Below are positions 24,334 through 36,049 of a DNA stretch of 64,000 nt, piece after piece. Origin of the DNA: Actinostola sp. cb2023 (Eukaryota > Cnidaria > Anthozoa > Actiniaria > Actinostolidae); contig JAUJYZ010000290.1 of the NCBI GenBank assembly GCA_033675265.1, positions 124,001 through 188,000 on the forward strand. Direction: 5' to 3'. The position numbers and the translations under genes were made by a program. Below the pieces are notes generated by a model. It was not told where the DNA came from and made no database searches. It saw nothing but the letters and a program-made list of their open reading frames with translations. How positions within the stretch are numbered: position 1 is the stretch's first letter; every line of letters begins with the position of its first letter.

Positions 24334-24621
24334 TTACCCGTCGAGTTTGGTACCAAAATGGACATCAAGGAAGGATTCGTCTCTTCCTGTGTTCCGATTG
24401 TTATTCGGAATAACACGATCGACATACGAGGCTCCGAAAACGAAGTCGTTTTGCACTCGTGAAATTCGTTCCCAGACTCCCAAAATATGCGCCTGTCCAA
24501 TATGGCGGCTGGTTACACTCGAACGTGCTGTTTTACGAAGCGCGCGGGCCCGCCGTGCTTTAAATTCCTTTCTTGTCTCATCTATTTCATCTTTACTCAA
24601 AACAAACTTCATACAATTCAT
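24334..24621 (-). CDS. possible 5' exon of an unidentified minus-strand gene
   Basis: A 95-codon minus-strand frame starts MNCMKFVLSKDEIDETRKEF and continues with an Arg/Ala-rich helix. It sits in a CG-richer patch with AATATGGCGGC-like words, which suggests a promoter-proximal exon. The plus strand is also open for 153 codons here but has no protein-like composition. A donor is not obvious, and no family is recognised. Flanks 24000-24330 and 24720-25640 hold further short minus-strand frames (for example 25379-24918) that I could not organise into a gene. Confidence 0.3.
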   Translation of the reverse strand: MNCMKFVLSKDEIDETRKEFKARRARALRKTARSSVTSRHIGQAHILGVWERISRVQNDFVFGASYVDRVIPNNNRNTGRDESFLDVHFGTKLDG

Positions 24622-25651
24622 TTTGCAGCATGATGTGTCCTCTAGTTCTCATTTCCTAGACGAGATTTTGTCTTTCCTAGCTGGTATACTTGACACTTGT
24701 CCACTTTCAACGCCATAAGGTGAATCGAAAATTTTCTAATGATATCATCAAACAAATAAAACTAACTAACTTTAGTAATCGCCGCGGAAGCCAGAAATCC
24801 AATTTAATAAGTATTGAACGCGTTTCCTGAATTTCACAACTTCAATTGATAATTACCCAACGATCCTCGTCGAAGCTTCGATTTAAACCCTCACTTAGTT
24901 GGGCATTGCTTTCCAAATCACTCCCTTCTTCCTGAAATTTGAAAGGTTTCCCAAATTTGGCCTTTGACCTTCAGATGGACCATCGTTAAATTCATTATTA
25001 CCTCCAACTCCATGCAACTGCGGTTAAAATTCCCATTTGTATCATTCTCCTTAAAGGATAGAGAGTGATTACATGCACCAGCACAAGGACAAGTTGATTT
25101 TATTCGCGACTTAAACATAAAAAAATATAACGAGATCACAAATACTCGCCTTTCAAGTGCGATAGTTTCTCTTTGAGTGGCAGTTTCCAATTTCAATATA
25201 TAATTCCTTGTTGAAAGGAAATATTGCCAGAAAGTGAGATTTTTTTTTCTCCTGGATATCCTCTTTGTCGATTTCAAACACAAAATCATTTTAATTTCTT
25301 GAGGCGCTTTGAAAATCTTTGGTAACAGACGGTGGAAAATAATTCTTTGTCGCATTGGATGCCTTGAACTTTTCCTCAAATTCCATTCTGCTTTGCCAAT
25401 CTAAAATTCAGTTTGCACGATACAACATATTCTGCTGCTGATTGTGCGAGATATTCGCTGTAACACATGGGTACTACACATTGAGTTGTTTATGTTACAA
25501 ATAGAGTAGTGTTCTTCATCAAATAAAATTGACATGTACTTATGCATAAATTACTTGTTGTGTTGTACATTGAATCGGCGCTGGGTATCGGCTATGGCCG
25601 CAGTACTGTAAGCGACACCGTTTCTACATCATGAGATGGAAGCGAATTTGA

Positions 25652-26847
25652 AATCAAATATTCTATGCTCTTACATCACACCTCTATGTATTTTTTGCTG
25701 TTCATCCAAGTAAGGTGGTTTTCCTTGGCGCCAAACCTTCGATAGTTTTCGCGCGAAATGGAATGTCGAAGATTTTGCCGAGAAAGAAAGACGTTGGAGT
25801 TACGCAGTGGATAAATCATTTGAAGAGGACTACATGGAACTTGTTAGGAGATGAAAATTATACGAAAGCAAGCAATGGAGGAAGAAGTTTCGATGTTATT
25901 CTGCAATCACGTGGTCCATCAGTGCTTAATTTGATGAACGTAAGTGTGCGTGAAACTTGCATAAAATATTGAACAGGGCATATTATTACTCGGGCCCTTC
26001 CGAAGGAAGCCCGAGTTATAAAATGGGTTTTTGTTAGTAGTAGTAGTTGTAGTTTTGTTCGGTCAAAGAATGAAGAAAGTATGCGACGTATTTAATCGTA
26101 TCGAGTTTCAAGATTACTCAGCAGATAAGAAAAAACAAACGACACACAGGACTCAAGTAGATTATGAATCTTAGTTTTGAAAGCAACATGTCGTTAATAA
26201 CCCGTTACTGAGCAGCTTCGTATTATGTCTCTGAAGCTAGAGAGCAAGGATTTGATTTTTCAGTAGATTTTGTTTTGATAGCTAATCTCGCTTTGCTTGC
26301 TGCCTGACTGTCGTCACGCGCCGTGAAAAACCGTTTAAAAAGTATCCGTTAGTAAAACGAAACACATTTCTCAGATATATAATGATGGATGTTTATTCGA
26401 TTCGACGTTTGAAAAATTCAGAAGGAAAAGAAATTGTAGAAATCGTACTTCAAAACTTCATCAAAGCAAAGGTAAACAAGGTCAATGTCCGAAATTTGGG
26501 TTCATGCCAAAGTAGTTTTAATAGCCTATTTATATACTTGAGGTTGCATATTCATGGCGCCACAAACATGTAAAATAGAAGTATTGTTCGCTCAGGGCAG
26601 ATACTGATAGTGCTAAGTGATCGTATTCGACGACTAGAAGTGAAAGAAGCAGTTGACCTGTGCAGAAGAGAAATTATGTTGTATCCAAGGCAAGCCCCTC
26701 TTAAATACGCTCTCACATACAAACGCATACGCCGATTCGTGTGGGCCCACTCTAAAAGATGTTGAGCGTTTTCGACAGGGCCTTTACATGAACTCATCAA
26801 AAGCAAATCAATTGAACTCAAAGTCAAAAGGTAATCAATTGAACTAA
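25652..26847 (+). CDS. three-exon unidentified protein, at least 188 residues
   Basis: Exons about 25652-25939, 26375-26471 and 26666-26847 join in phase. Donors are GTAAGT (25940) and GTAAAC (26472); acceptors are TTCTCAG (26374) and CTGTGCAG (26665). The joined frame has no stop until TAA 26845-26847. Peptides include AKPSIVFARNGMSKILPRKK, then TQWINHLKRTTWNLLGD, then exon 2 IYNDGCLFDSTFEKFRRK, and exon 3 LSHTNAYADSCGPTLKDVER. The frame is open upstream to 25652, so the true start or an upstream acceptor is unresolved. I recognise no domain. Exon 3 sequence (PTLKDV) recurs near 16920, so it may be a multicopy gene or part of a mobile element. Intron 1 contains the hairpin at 25989-26015. 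Confidence 0.45.
25989..26015. repeat. CTCGGGC/GCCCGAG hairpin
   Basis: 7-bp GC-rich perfect arms around CCTTCCGAAGGAA, itself palindromic (CCTTCCGAAGG). A diverged equivalent lies at about 16695-16735. Confidence 0.7.
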
Positions 26848-27160
26848 AGCTCAAAAGCAAATCAAATGAACTCAAGAACTATAATGCAAATGAACTCTAA
26901 TGTTGACTTAAATGTGAACTCAACTGAGTACTGCCTAGCCAAGCATGTATACCACAACTTGAAGCCAGATGTACTGATTCAGAAGTGTGATTCCAACATG
27001 GACAAATCCAAAGGTGAGAAAACAACTTTGAAATCGCATCAAGAAGAACACAAATCTGAGGCGAAAATGAAGTCAATCCTTGTTTACATTCTGTTTATAT
27101 TTTTTATTGTGTTAATGCTGTTAAAAATAGTATTTTTCTATATCAAAGAGAGAGTTTTAA

Positions 27161-27597
27161 GTATAACACTTTTATGTTTCCAACTTGAAGGAAAGAAACG
27201 CTCCTCTCACATATGTCACACACGCTGTGATTAAAGATTAAAGCCCATACTAGTTATTCGCTAGTTTAAATTATCTCTCCTTTGCTTCGTTTGCTTCGCG
27301 ATAAATACGCTAAAGTTACATCATACCAGAAGTACATAATAGACACAGGAGATACATACAGGTACAATATTCGTGTAGCTAGGTTCCTCTGTTGTACTGT
27401 ATGTATCTCCTGTGTCTATTATGTACTTCTGGTATGGTGTAACTTTAGCGTATTTATCGCGAAGCAAACGAAGCAAAGGAGAGATAATTTAAACTAGCGA
27501 GTAACTAGTATGGGCTTTAATCTTTAATCACAGCGTGTGTGACATATGTGAGAGGAGCGTTTCTTTCCTTCAAGTTGGAAACATAAAAGTGTTATAC
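27161..27597. repeat. 437-bp near-perfect inverted repeat
   Basis: The arms 27161-27366 and 27392-27597 (about 206 bp each) are reverse complements with only two substitutions and one 1-base indel that I can see; the spacer is 25 bp. A 122-codon plus-strand frame (26866-27234) runs into the left arm and includes one hydrophobic stretch (IFFIVLMLLKIVFFYI). I do not regard it as established coding. The arm identity implies recent origin or gene conversion. Confidence 0.92.
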
Positions 27598-28824
27598 GTT
27601 CGACTCGGAGTTAACCCCGAATTTCGTACATTGAACTTGCTTAGTCCGTGGCGTTGATGATGGCCTATTTGCTTTGATGAAGTTTTGAAGTACGATTTTT
27701 ACGATTCCTTTTCCTTCTCAATTTGTCATAATGCCCGAGTGTACGCTCTTTGAGCGTCTTGTTCCCATATATTTTAGGACAGTTTTGTGGTTTTTTTTTT
27801 TTGCAAGTTAACTAGAGACAAGAGAAAATGAGGTAAGAGAAGGAATCTCCCGTATTGGGCTCTTCACCCATCATGTGCCCCGTTAATTCTATTTTTAGAA
27901 TGCTCAATCTATTTTGGGAACGGAACGTGATTGGTCAGATCATATAAGGCGAGGTTGCGGAGGCCGTTACGCACTGCTTTGATATGAAAAGTCAAAATTG
28001 AGCGAAGTGAGCGAAGAAAATCTTCTCAACTTTCTCGAACATTTTGCAAATTTTTACTTCGAAAATTCAATAAAGGGTTTTACCAAATTATCCTTTTTGG
28101 ATTTGACTGAAATTATTGTGAATTTGGGACACTTGAGACGATTCTAAATAGAGGAAAACGGCTTCATTTTGCCATGTGCTTCGACAGAAAACCGATAAGT
28201 GCAAGGAACCGTTTTGTTGTAGCCGTCTTGTAGGACTGCAGATGGAGATGCTTGTTCTTGAATTAAATTTTCATGACCACCATATGGCTGGTGCTTCAAG
28301 GTTTTGGTGATGTTGGCTTTTGTAAAGTTTCTTTCGTGTTTTCCAACCTGAGAATAACGCTTGGACTTCGTAATTGTTGAATACAAGTGCCGGTAAGACC
28401 ACATTAACAATATAGTTTGTTTTCGTGATTGCTTTGACTTTGACCGTTGTGTAGTTTATATTTGTAGCACCTTAATTTTGCTCAATTCGCCTGAGTATTC
28501 GTAAAATTCTTCAATGAGTCTTAGAGAATTAAATTGTGGCATTTCTCAGCCGAGAGTTGACGATGTTTGTTTCGCTCAGTTTTGTATTTTTATTCAGGTC
28601 GTTTGCAGACTTTGCACGTATTAAAACATCGTAGAAATCGTACGACCACTGCTTTGTTATCTTGGAGCAGAAGCTGTGTAGTCTTTCGCTTTTCTTTTTA
28701 ATGACAAAAATAAAAAGTTTTTGAAAGGAAAAACCAAGGTAAGGTTGAGTATTTTGTAAGTACACTTTTAAATGGAGATTACAAATTTAAGTGGAGATGT
28801 GTTTATTGAAGTTATAATATGTAG
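27598..28824. other. no clear gene
   Basis: Minus-strand frames at 28410-28144 and 28765-28529 (for example SERLHSFCSKITKQWSYDFY) have some protein-like content but no supporting splice sites. Otherwise unfeatured. Confidence 0.4.
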
Positions 28825-29033
28825 AGCTAAAAGAAAAACAAATAGGAGCTGAGGGCAAAAGGCACACAGACATGATGCAGATGTTCAAGAACCAGCAACA
28901 AATGCAAATGCAAATGCAGCAGCTTCAGATGATGCAACAGCGGCAGCAACAACATGAATTTCAACAGTGGCAATTTGAAATGATGATGAGGTTATTTGAG
29001 AAAGTTTCACTGAATTTATTTGAAGATTGTTAA
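28825..29033 (+). CDS. Gln/Met-rich C-terminal exon, DNA-binding adaptor type
   Basis: After an acceptor ATAATATGTAG (ending 28824) the frame reads LKEKQIGAEGKRHTDMMQMF. It is then strongly Gln/Met-rich (QQLQMMQQRQQQHEFQQWQF) and ends MMMRLFEKVSLNLFEDC and a TAA at 29031-29033. Such Met/Gln-rich helical tails close many Myb/SANT-like proteins, including those of PIF/Harbinger elements and their host relatives. No upstream exon was found in the window with confidence, so this may be an orphan exon of a relic. Confidence 0.45.
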
Positions 29034-29530
29034 TATGTATGTATAACATAATAAATAATTATAAATGGTATTTTTATGGTGTACTATCAGTCAGTTCCAA
29101 ATATGATACAAACTAATTCAATATATTTATGGATACAATTTGTAAAATGTTTTAAACAATTTGAATGGCATTTCAACAAATATATGCATACTATTTACAA
29201 ATAAATTGGTTATATACTGTATATATCAGAGATTGAGTGAAATATGTTGTCCAATTGTATTACAGCTATTTACATACGTAGTGCATATACAGTCAACTCT
29301 CATTATATTGCAGACTGCCTTAATGTAAGCCAATCAATTTTATTTCCATATTTCTGACATTTTGTAATCAATGCCTTTATATATATCCTCAGTCAATCTT
29401 TTTAGACTGCTGCGTTTGTCAAGATGCAACTTGCAAAGTGCATGATCAATTAAAGTTAGATAAGAACTATACGTTGTTCAATCGTTTTATAAATATACTT
29501 TGACTGTCCATGTGTATTGTTGTCTTCTTT
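29034..29530. other. AT-rich, nothing recognised
   Basis: Several AATAAA words; no repeats or coding seen. Confidence 0.5.
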
Positions 29531-29814
29531 TATATAGCTAATTGCATAATCGAAAATCATAAATCATAGAAGCTGAGACCGCAAGAATGGATGGGAAATC
29601 AGTTCATGCATTACATGCAGATATATTCAATGTTCTCGTATTTTTGAAAATATATGAGTAGTTTTAACTTAGTTAAAACTAAGATCCTACAAGACGGGAT
29701 GAAAAGGTCGATCATTTGACGGTGTTATTTGAGAGCTATAATTTCCCAGAATTCCTTTTGGTCATAGCTTTCATGATTTTCAACCCGACAACGATTATGC
29801 AATTAGCTATATAT
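29531..29814. mobile_element. 284-bp MITE with TATATAGCTAATTGCATAAT ends
   Basis: Terminal inverted repeats of about 22 bp (29531-29552 and 29792-29813) are followed by weaker inner pairing (AAAATCAT and ATGATTTT). A small palindrome TTTTAACTTAGTTAAAA lies in the centre. Confidence 0.75.
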
Positions 29815-30104
29815 ATTCTTATATATATTCACATTCACTCTTGGGTATAGTGAAATCAATCTAACTGCAAGGGGCATTGTCATTTATGGTGAAGTTAACT
29901 ATTTTAAAGCATTTCTGTTCTTTTACAGTACGACTACACCATGCAAGTACCTGAAGGCTACCCAAATAAATTTTAAATCAAATTTTCCATACACATTTAT
30001 GATAATGAGATAACTTTTGACAATTTAATTCACTTTTAATCAAACTAACTTTGGTTTGATTTTATAGGTAAATTCATTGGATGACGAGGGAATTCCACGT
30101 TGAA

Positions 30105-30302
30105 TTCACGAGAAAAGGCGATAACGCACAAGTCGCGAAGCGACGAAGGTGTCAGTAAATCTAAGCGAATACGCATCCTACTTTTCATAAGTAGCATTGC
30201 GGGTGACTCACCAGTTGTTGAATGTGGCGCATTACGGTAGATTAATAAATATCGTGGTAGTACGATGTCCACACTCGTTCCAGTCAGTTGTTCTTGCTTC
30301 AA
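30105..30302 (-). pseudogene. Ty3/Gypsy integrase C-terminal relic
   Basis: The minus strand reads LPRYLLIYRNAPHSTTGESP, then AMLLMKSRMRIRLDLLTP. This is the conserved stretch of Gypsy integrases just after the catalytic core (F-L-x-x-Y-R-N-x-P-H-S-T-T-G-x-S-P-A-x-L-L). Sequence on either side does not continue the protein, and no LTR was found, so only a fragment remains. Confidence 0.75.
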
Positions 30303-30497
30303 TGCTTTTTATTCATTTATTTATTTTATTTTATTATTATTATTATTATTCTTTATTACGAATATTAATTAATACAATCATTTGACAAAAGACAGTTACA
30401 AGAATACACGAAGAAAAAGAAAAAAAAACGAATTACAAGAGTATAATAATGCTTTTACAATGTTGATTACAAGAAACTAATATATTTGAATAAATCA

Positions 30498-30885
30498 ATT
30501 CTCGGTTTTCACGTGAAAAAAAAAAAGCTAAAATCCAAACTATTCACCTCACAAAACTGTTTGTTGGATATCTTGTTTATGTCGTTATAAGAAAAGTCCT
30601 ACCAAAATAATTTGGATGTTTTGTTTTCAATTTATTGCGAGTCAAATTCTGTCACGCAATACTGTCACGCCCATTTTCAAAGCCGTAGAAATATTATTTC
30701 GTTTGAAATAATACGATTTTAACTTAGTAGATGATGGGTAACTATATTTTGATGAAGGTAGCTGTTTAAAAATTGAAGTGTTTGCAATATAAACATGATT
30801 TTCAGTCTTCGTGACTTGGCCGCCATGGTTTTGTTCTATATAAGTCCTGGGAAGATTTTCAATGACGTAGGTGAAAACCGAGAAT
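30498..30885. mobile_element. MITE with ATTCTCGGTTTTCAC ends, copy A
   Basis: The ends ATTCTCGGTTTTCACGTGA and GTGAAAACCGAGAAT are inverted repeats. The whole element matches 63988-63434 in reverse orientation; copy A lacks about 170 bp present in that copy. A (TTA)n tract and A-rich stretch precede it (30320-30430). Confidence 0.85.
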
Positions 30886-31012
30886 ACTGATGTAAGTGGC
30901 AGACAGCACTTTAAGAAAAATGTTATAAAAAGTCATTAATATTCATAACACAGGGAACCAGTGCAAACAAAAAAAGAACCCACATCCATCGCAGTAGTGC
31001 TATCAAGGAAGT

Positions 31013-31690
31013 TCAGAAATGGAACAATGGAAGTAAGTAAGAAGGGAACAGATTTACCATGAAATTGAAATATGGTCTGACTTGGCCCATGGAAACCATC
31101 GACTGGTAAACGGTGCGAACCAATTCTCTTCTCCTTGTTAACTTGGGATGAATTGGGATGTAGACATCTGCCGGTATAACAAGGGGTCGGACTGACAATT
31201 GGTACTCACTCCTGCATTGACTTCCTCGGTGTTGGATGTGGTTTTAGATTTCTTTGTTGCTGAACCCGCTAAAACATAAAGAAAAGAAATAAATCATGAA
31301 TCATCGAATTGGAAATGGAAATCTTAAATATAGATAAAAGATATAAAGGTCTTAGAGATGAAGTTACCTTGGTTATTGTTTTGCTGTCTTTTTCGTTTTT
31401 CTGGTGTTGTTTTCGGCGGTGTGGGATGAGCAGACTTGAGGGGGCTTGGAATAGAGCCGCATCCCTAAAACATCACCACATACCACACTTGAACTCCCAC
31501 TCCACACCTCTTTTCTCGCAAATCTTTCCATGTATTTTGACGTTGTCAAGGCGGTTGAACTTTTTGCCACAGACATTGCACTGATGTTCTTCAGCTCTGT
31601 TATTAATCTTCTTATGGCGCTTCAAGTTGTCTTTGCGATTGAAGTTTTTACCAGAGCTCTCACGTTCATGGCGTGTCCGCTTGGGTAAAG
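31013..31690 (-). pseudogene. C2H2 zinc-finger protein exons, probably broken
   Basis: Minus-strand 31680-31475 encodes a degenerate finger (GKNFNRKDNLKRHKK) and a better one (HQCNVCGKKFNRLDNVKIHG, with Cys in place of the last His), then a stop. About 31365 carries a GTAACT donor, and 31298-31216 forms a neat small exon (acceptor TGTTTTAG; KKSKTTSNTEEVNAG; donor GTGAGT). 31198-31013 is open with RPLVIPADVYIPIHPKLTRR. Together these look like pieces of one gene, but frames do not join cleanly. It lies just downstream of a protein-primed DNA polymerase relic on the same strand, so it could belong to that element. Confidence 0.4.
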
Positions 31691-31794
31691 GTTCCTACAA
31701 ATAGAGAATAAAATAAAATAAATAAATAAATAACACCATCAAATATAGACTTAGATTTGAAAATGTCTTCCACCATTTTGAGCATCATCATTAA

Positions 31795-32473
31795 GGTGAC
31801 TCCGTTATCATTCTCGGCGCACTCGTCCATGACAAACTTTGGGTCATAACTTCCTCTGCTTTTATGCAATTGCCATAAAACATTGGCAACTATTAGAGCT
31901 TTCATTCACCTAAAGTACTATATAATTCGATTGCACTGCAGAACATTTTTTTAAATAATATTAGAACTTAAGTAAACTCAATATTTTGGATAAAATTGGA
32001 TATTGCGAAAAATCTGTCCGTTTTTTTTGGATGAAAGTTTTGGAATCACTTTAGATTGACATAATTCATAACCTGACCAAGTTTTAGCAAAATCGTTGGA
32101 GCGAAAGCAATCATTGGAGCTAATTTCCGTGCTTAATTTTGGTTGTTTTCATGCGGCCGTGCTTTAGCTCCAACGATTTTGCTAAAACTTGCTCAGGTTA
32201 TGAATTATGTCAATCTAAAGTGATTCCAAAACTCATCCAAAAAAAACGGACAGAATTTTCGTAATATCCAATTTTATCCAAAACATTGACTTTACTCAAG
32301 TTCTAATAATATTTTTACAAATGTTCTGCAGTGCAATCGAATTTATATTGTGTCATAGGTGAATGATAGCTCTAATTGTTGCCAATGTTTTATGGAAATT
32401 GCATAAAAGCAGAGGAAGTTATGACCCAAAGTTTGTCATAGACGAGTGCGCCGAGAATTATAACGGAGTCACC
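31795..32473. mobile_element. 679-bp foldback with TTAA target duplication
   Basis: The ends GGTGACTCCGTTAT and ATAACGGAGTCACC are flanked on each side by TTAA (31791-31794 and 32474-32477). The arms are about 315 bp with a roughly 50-bp centre. TTAA duplications are typical of piggyBac and Kolobok. The ends differ from those of the Kolobok-like element at 37895, so this is a different family. Confidence 0.85.
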
Positions 32474-32885
32474 TTAACAACCTTCTCCGGAACATCAATA
32501 GTCTATAGATAAAAATAGAAAGGATTTAATATTTTGCTTAAATGTTTAATAATAAAACAGAACCGAAACTCACTGGAAATTCAGGCCATTTGGTGTCTGA
32601 AAGTGACTCAAGCAATTTTGGTGGAACCGAAACAGCTTTCTACAAAGATAAAATACAATGTTAAAAGAAAACAAATGACTATTGAACCATATTACATTTA
32701 TCTGTGGAGACTATATTTTTGGTTTTGATATCACATACTATTTTACAAGGATTGGTGACACTTTCTGCATTTTGCGCACCGCTACAAGCCATTTCTATCA
32801 TCAAATTGAAATATTGAATTGATGATCAATGAATTCCTATAATTGATCGTGATTCCACATACTTTACAGTGGGTAGTTCCATAAT
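32474..32885. other. no recognisable feature
   Basis: AT-rich; one 64-codon plus-strand frame without protein-like pattern. Confidence 0.45.
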
Positions 32886-33991
32886 TTAGCTGGTAAGCAT
32901 AGTTTTTAGATCCCCCAGAGACAAAAGTAGTAATTGATCACCTGTTTCCGAAGTCAGTTGACATAAATAATCACCTAATGGAGGTTCCCCATCACCCTCC
33001 CGACATAAATCGGTATCATATAAAAGAACCATATCACCTAAGCTATCAAGTACACTATAGAGACGAGCGTGAGCCATGATAAATCACAGCATTGTTTTTT
33101 CCGTTTACAGGAAAAAATCAGTGTTGTGTATTTAATGAACTTCCAAGATTTCTCTGTTCACAAAGTGAACATTCTGCACTTCCACGGAATCATCAGTAAG
33201 AAGGTCGAAGAAACGTTCTGGGTCATTGATCATCTCTACTTGCGTCATATTACTTCGTTGAGTGAACTTTACTCAGAAACTAGAAAACCAATGAAACGTT
33301 CCATTAGCTTGTTGCATTGCTATAGTTTTACCAAAAAATGACTTACCTATTTAACATGGTCAAATTTGGTCTGTTCTAATCATATCCCTTCGTTAGCATT
33401 GTATTCATCGATGTAGTGGCATTTGTCTTCCTCGTTAACACACCAGGATGGATACCCTTAACTCTCTTGGTTGATATTCAGAAAACGGTTGATGAACAAA
33501 CGAAAGAGTTCATCCAATGAGGGAAATGCCACTTCCACAGACACCCACGTACCATTGATCATCCGTTCCTTGTCTGTGTGTTCACAGGGCTCTTGTTGTA
33601 GATTTTGAACACAGGTTCGACATAGAGGGAACATTAGTTTACTGTTACAGCGATGTGGAAGCACAGGGTGATACAATCCATGAGGTGGAAGTACTACGCA
33701 CTTGATCAGTCCAAAGTACGGTTTAGAATTTTCTGTGATGATCTCTGGATGTTGCAAATGGTTTTCACAATACTTGTTGAAGTAAGGATATAAACTATAG
33801 AAGTAAACAAAATCACAATCAGTCAGTGTGAAATAGTAGACATACAATATTATTAAAATTATATTTCCCTGGTCATGATACTTGATTTTCTCTCCTTCCT
33901 TTGCGAAGATCTCCATCAGATTGCAGAATGGTGCTGCTCTCACTCTCTTGATAAACCCCATGCCATTTGGAGTTAGACAGAATATTTCCAA
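32886..33991 (-). pseudogene. protein-primed type-B DNA polymerase relic (Polinton/adintovirus type)
   Basis: Read on the minus strand from 33991 downward, the pieces follow the order of a family-B polymerase palm. They are VYFYSLYPYFNKYC (the S-L-Y-P motif A), EIITENSKPYFGLIKC, LPPHGLYHPVLPHRC, a Cys/His cluster, GYPSWCVNEEDKCHYIDEY, INDPERFFDLLTDDSVEVQN and finally VLDSLGDMVLLYDTD (motif C). Several stops and frameshifts separate them and motif C is followed by a deletion, so no enzyme can be made. This domain set (DNA_pol_B_2) is carried by Polinton/Maverick elements and related adintoviruses. No retroviral-like integrase, ATPase or capsid gene was seen nearby. It is an old truncated copy. 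Confidence 0.72.
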
Positions 33992-35700
33992 GCTTCCACC
34001 TATTAAGGCGAGGGTCTACCTAAAATTTGGACAAAATGGAGGCTTTTACCAAAAATTATATCTCGAGTTATATTCTAAACTAATGCAAAACCATATATTG
34101 ATGTAAAGCTTAGACATTGGAGAAATAAAAAAAAAATCATTTTCTACATTTGCAGTGGGTGCTCATTATAAACACTCCATGCTCAGAATGACCCATATGT
34201 GATCAAGAAAAATTCTGGCTATAAATTGCATTAAATTAAATACTAATAACTATTTTTTAGAGAATTGATATAGATGATGGTTATAGTGATGGATTTTTTG
34301 ATATGAACTGAACTGAAAGACTTTCTTTTGTTTAGGTCATCTTTGAAGTCGGCTGTTTCTTTTGATTCTCTGACACTTTCCTTGTTTTCACAGTTAATCC
34401 CTCTTCAGTTTGAGTATGTTTTATCAAGTTGAACTTGCATCTGTTGCCATCACATTTACAAATTCTCTGGCATATATCACAGCATTAAGAACACCCGAAA
34501 CTTACTTTTTAATAATTCCACCCGCTTGACATCTGGGCTTGACTTCAAGCTCTTTCTTGCCATTCCCTTTTGCCCGCTGATTGGGATCTGTGATCCCTTC
34601 AGCCATCTCGTTAGTGTTGAAGATGTTGGAGAACACTCTTGAGGGCATATTTCTTAATATCACCCCCAGATAAAACAGAGAGAAGATTGGTGCCATTGTA
34701 CTTCTAGCAGTAATAAATGAGAGAGAAAAGTAGTTATCAAAGGTTGCAATTACAATAAACTTCTTTTACACCAAGGTCAAAACATGACAAATGCACAATA
34801 ACTAGAACTGTGCATTGCACACTGAGATTGATAAATTACACCATTGTCATCACCATCACCATCATTAAATTACTATCAAAATTGATCAAGAAATTACATG
34901 CATGTACCTTTAGTTGGTGGTGGTGTTTCAACTAATGTTTTGACATGGGCAGGATTTCTGCTTGCAACTCTATATTTGTCATCCTTGACAAAATTTGGTC
35001 CAGGGTTGTGAAAACCCATTGCCATGGCTCATTGCATTGCATTGCTTTATTTGGAGGTTATTTTCATGTTGGGTCACTCTTGAATTAAAATGTATTCAAA
35101 TTATAAATTAATCAATCAGCGGTAGAAAACACAGATATCACCACTGGCCACTGGTAGCGGTGTTGATATGGATTTTACGATGTTGCTATCAGCCAGTATA
35201 CCACTGATTGTAATATGATACAATAAACTTATTACATGACTTAACTTTATTACTTACATGTACATGATACTGATCATGATACTATCACTTAACTTATAAA
35301 TATTTTGATATATTTTGATTCATATGACCGATATTTGTATGAACAACCACATGCAATTTCACAAGTAATCTTACCTCAACCATTGCTTTAGAAAGTCGTT
35401 TAACCTACTTGACCTCCTCATCCAGGACTTTTGAAGGAGAATTGAAGTAAATAATATTGGAGAAACCGAAACAAACATAAAATAAGTTATTACATTATAA
35501 AATTTATTACAGTATACAGAAATGTTAATGACCTTTAAGTAGGGCCAAATGACAAGAAATACGTATTGGCTCTTTCGGTTTCCTAGCTATAGCTTGCTCC
35601 TTCATCATGCTGTTTTTTTTTGAAGGGGGTATTTATAACTTACAATTAAAAGCCGTGGCTACAAAAACATTGTTATCGGTACAAATGATATGAAACAAAA
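33992..35700. other. gene-poor; short Cys-rich minus-strand frame
   Basis: Minus-strand 34484-34335 reads CCDICQRICKCDGNRCKFNL and stays open to a stop; frame 34696-34502 precedes it. These could be exons of one gene, but the junction is not convincing. Nothing else is recognised. Bases 34843-34860 hold a short ATCACC repeat. Confidence 0.4.
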
Positions 35701-35739
35701 CCTACCATGATCGTAAGTCTGTTTCACCAGAAAAGCTGC

Positions 35740-36048
35740 TGTTCTGCCGTTAGTTGAGATTCATACTCTTCCACCTCTTTTTTGGTTACGACGGGCTCCA
35801 ATTCTTCATCGTAAGAATATGTTTCAATAACAACTGACATCTGAAATGCCCGATATTGATTCGGAAGAGTCATCTAAAGATTCTTCAGCCGGAAAATAAG
35901 TGTCTTCCGAAGAAAATCTTGTTGAAAATTCATTATGATTCGAGGCCATTTTGTATAAACTTACATGGACGCTCAAGTATCGCTGAGTACATGCATCACA
36001 GACGAAAACCGCTGGAAGTTTTCCACTGGCCCATATATTCAAATTCAA
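35740..36048 (-). pseudogene. unidentified acidic Ser-rich frame, frameshifted
   Basis: A minus-strand frame (ATG about 35950) reads MASNHNEFSTRFSSEDTYFP and then DDSSESISGISD. A one-base shift leads to SVVIETYSYDEELEPVVTKK and a Gln-rich end with a stop near 35735. The acidic Ser/Asp start resembles the N-terminal tail of the ballast-type protein encoded at 38667, but no Cys-rich domain follows, so I leave it unassigned. Confidence 0.3.
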
Positions 36049-36049
36049 A

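Noticed and set aside
24257..24718. 153-codon plus-strand frame
   Set aside because: The opposite strand has better protein-like composition; no other support.
26866..27234. 122-residue membrane protein
   Set aside because: It has one hydrophobic stretch, but the second part is the arm of the inverted repeat and there is no family resemblance.
35740..36048. Second P2X7-ballast-type gene
   Set aside because: Only an acidic Ser-rich start resembles it; no Trp-Cys-x-Cys or downstream Cys motifs in the following 1.5 kb.
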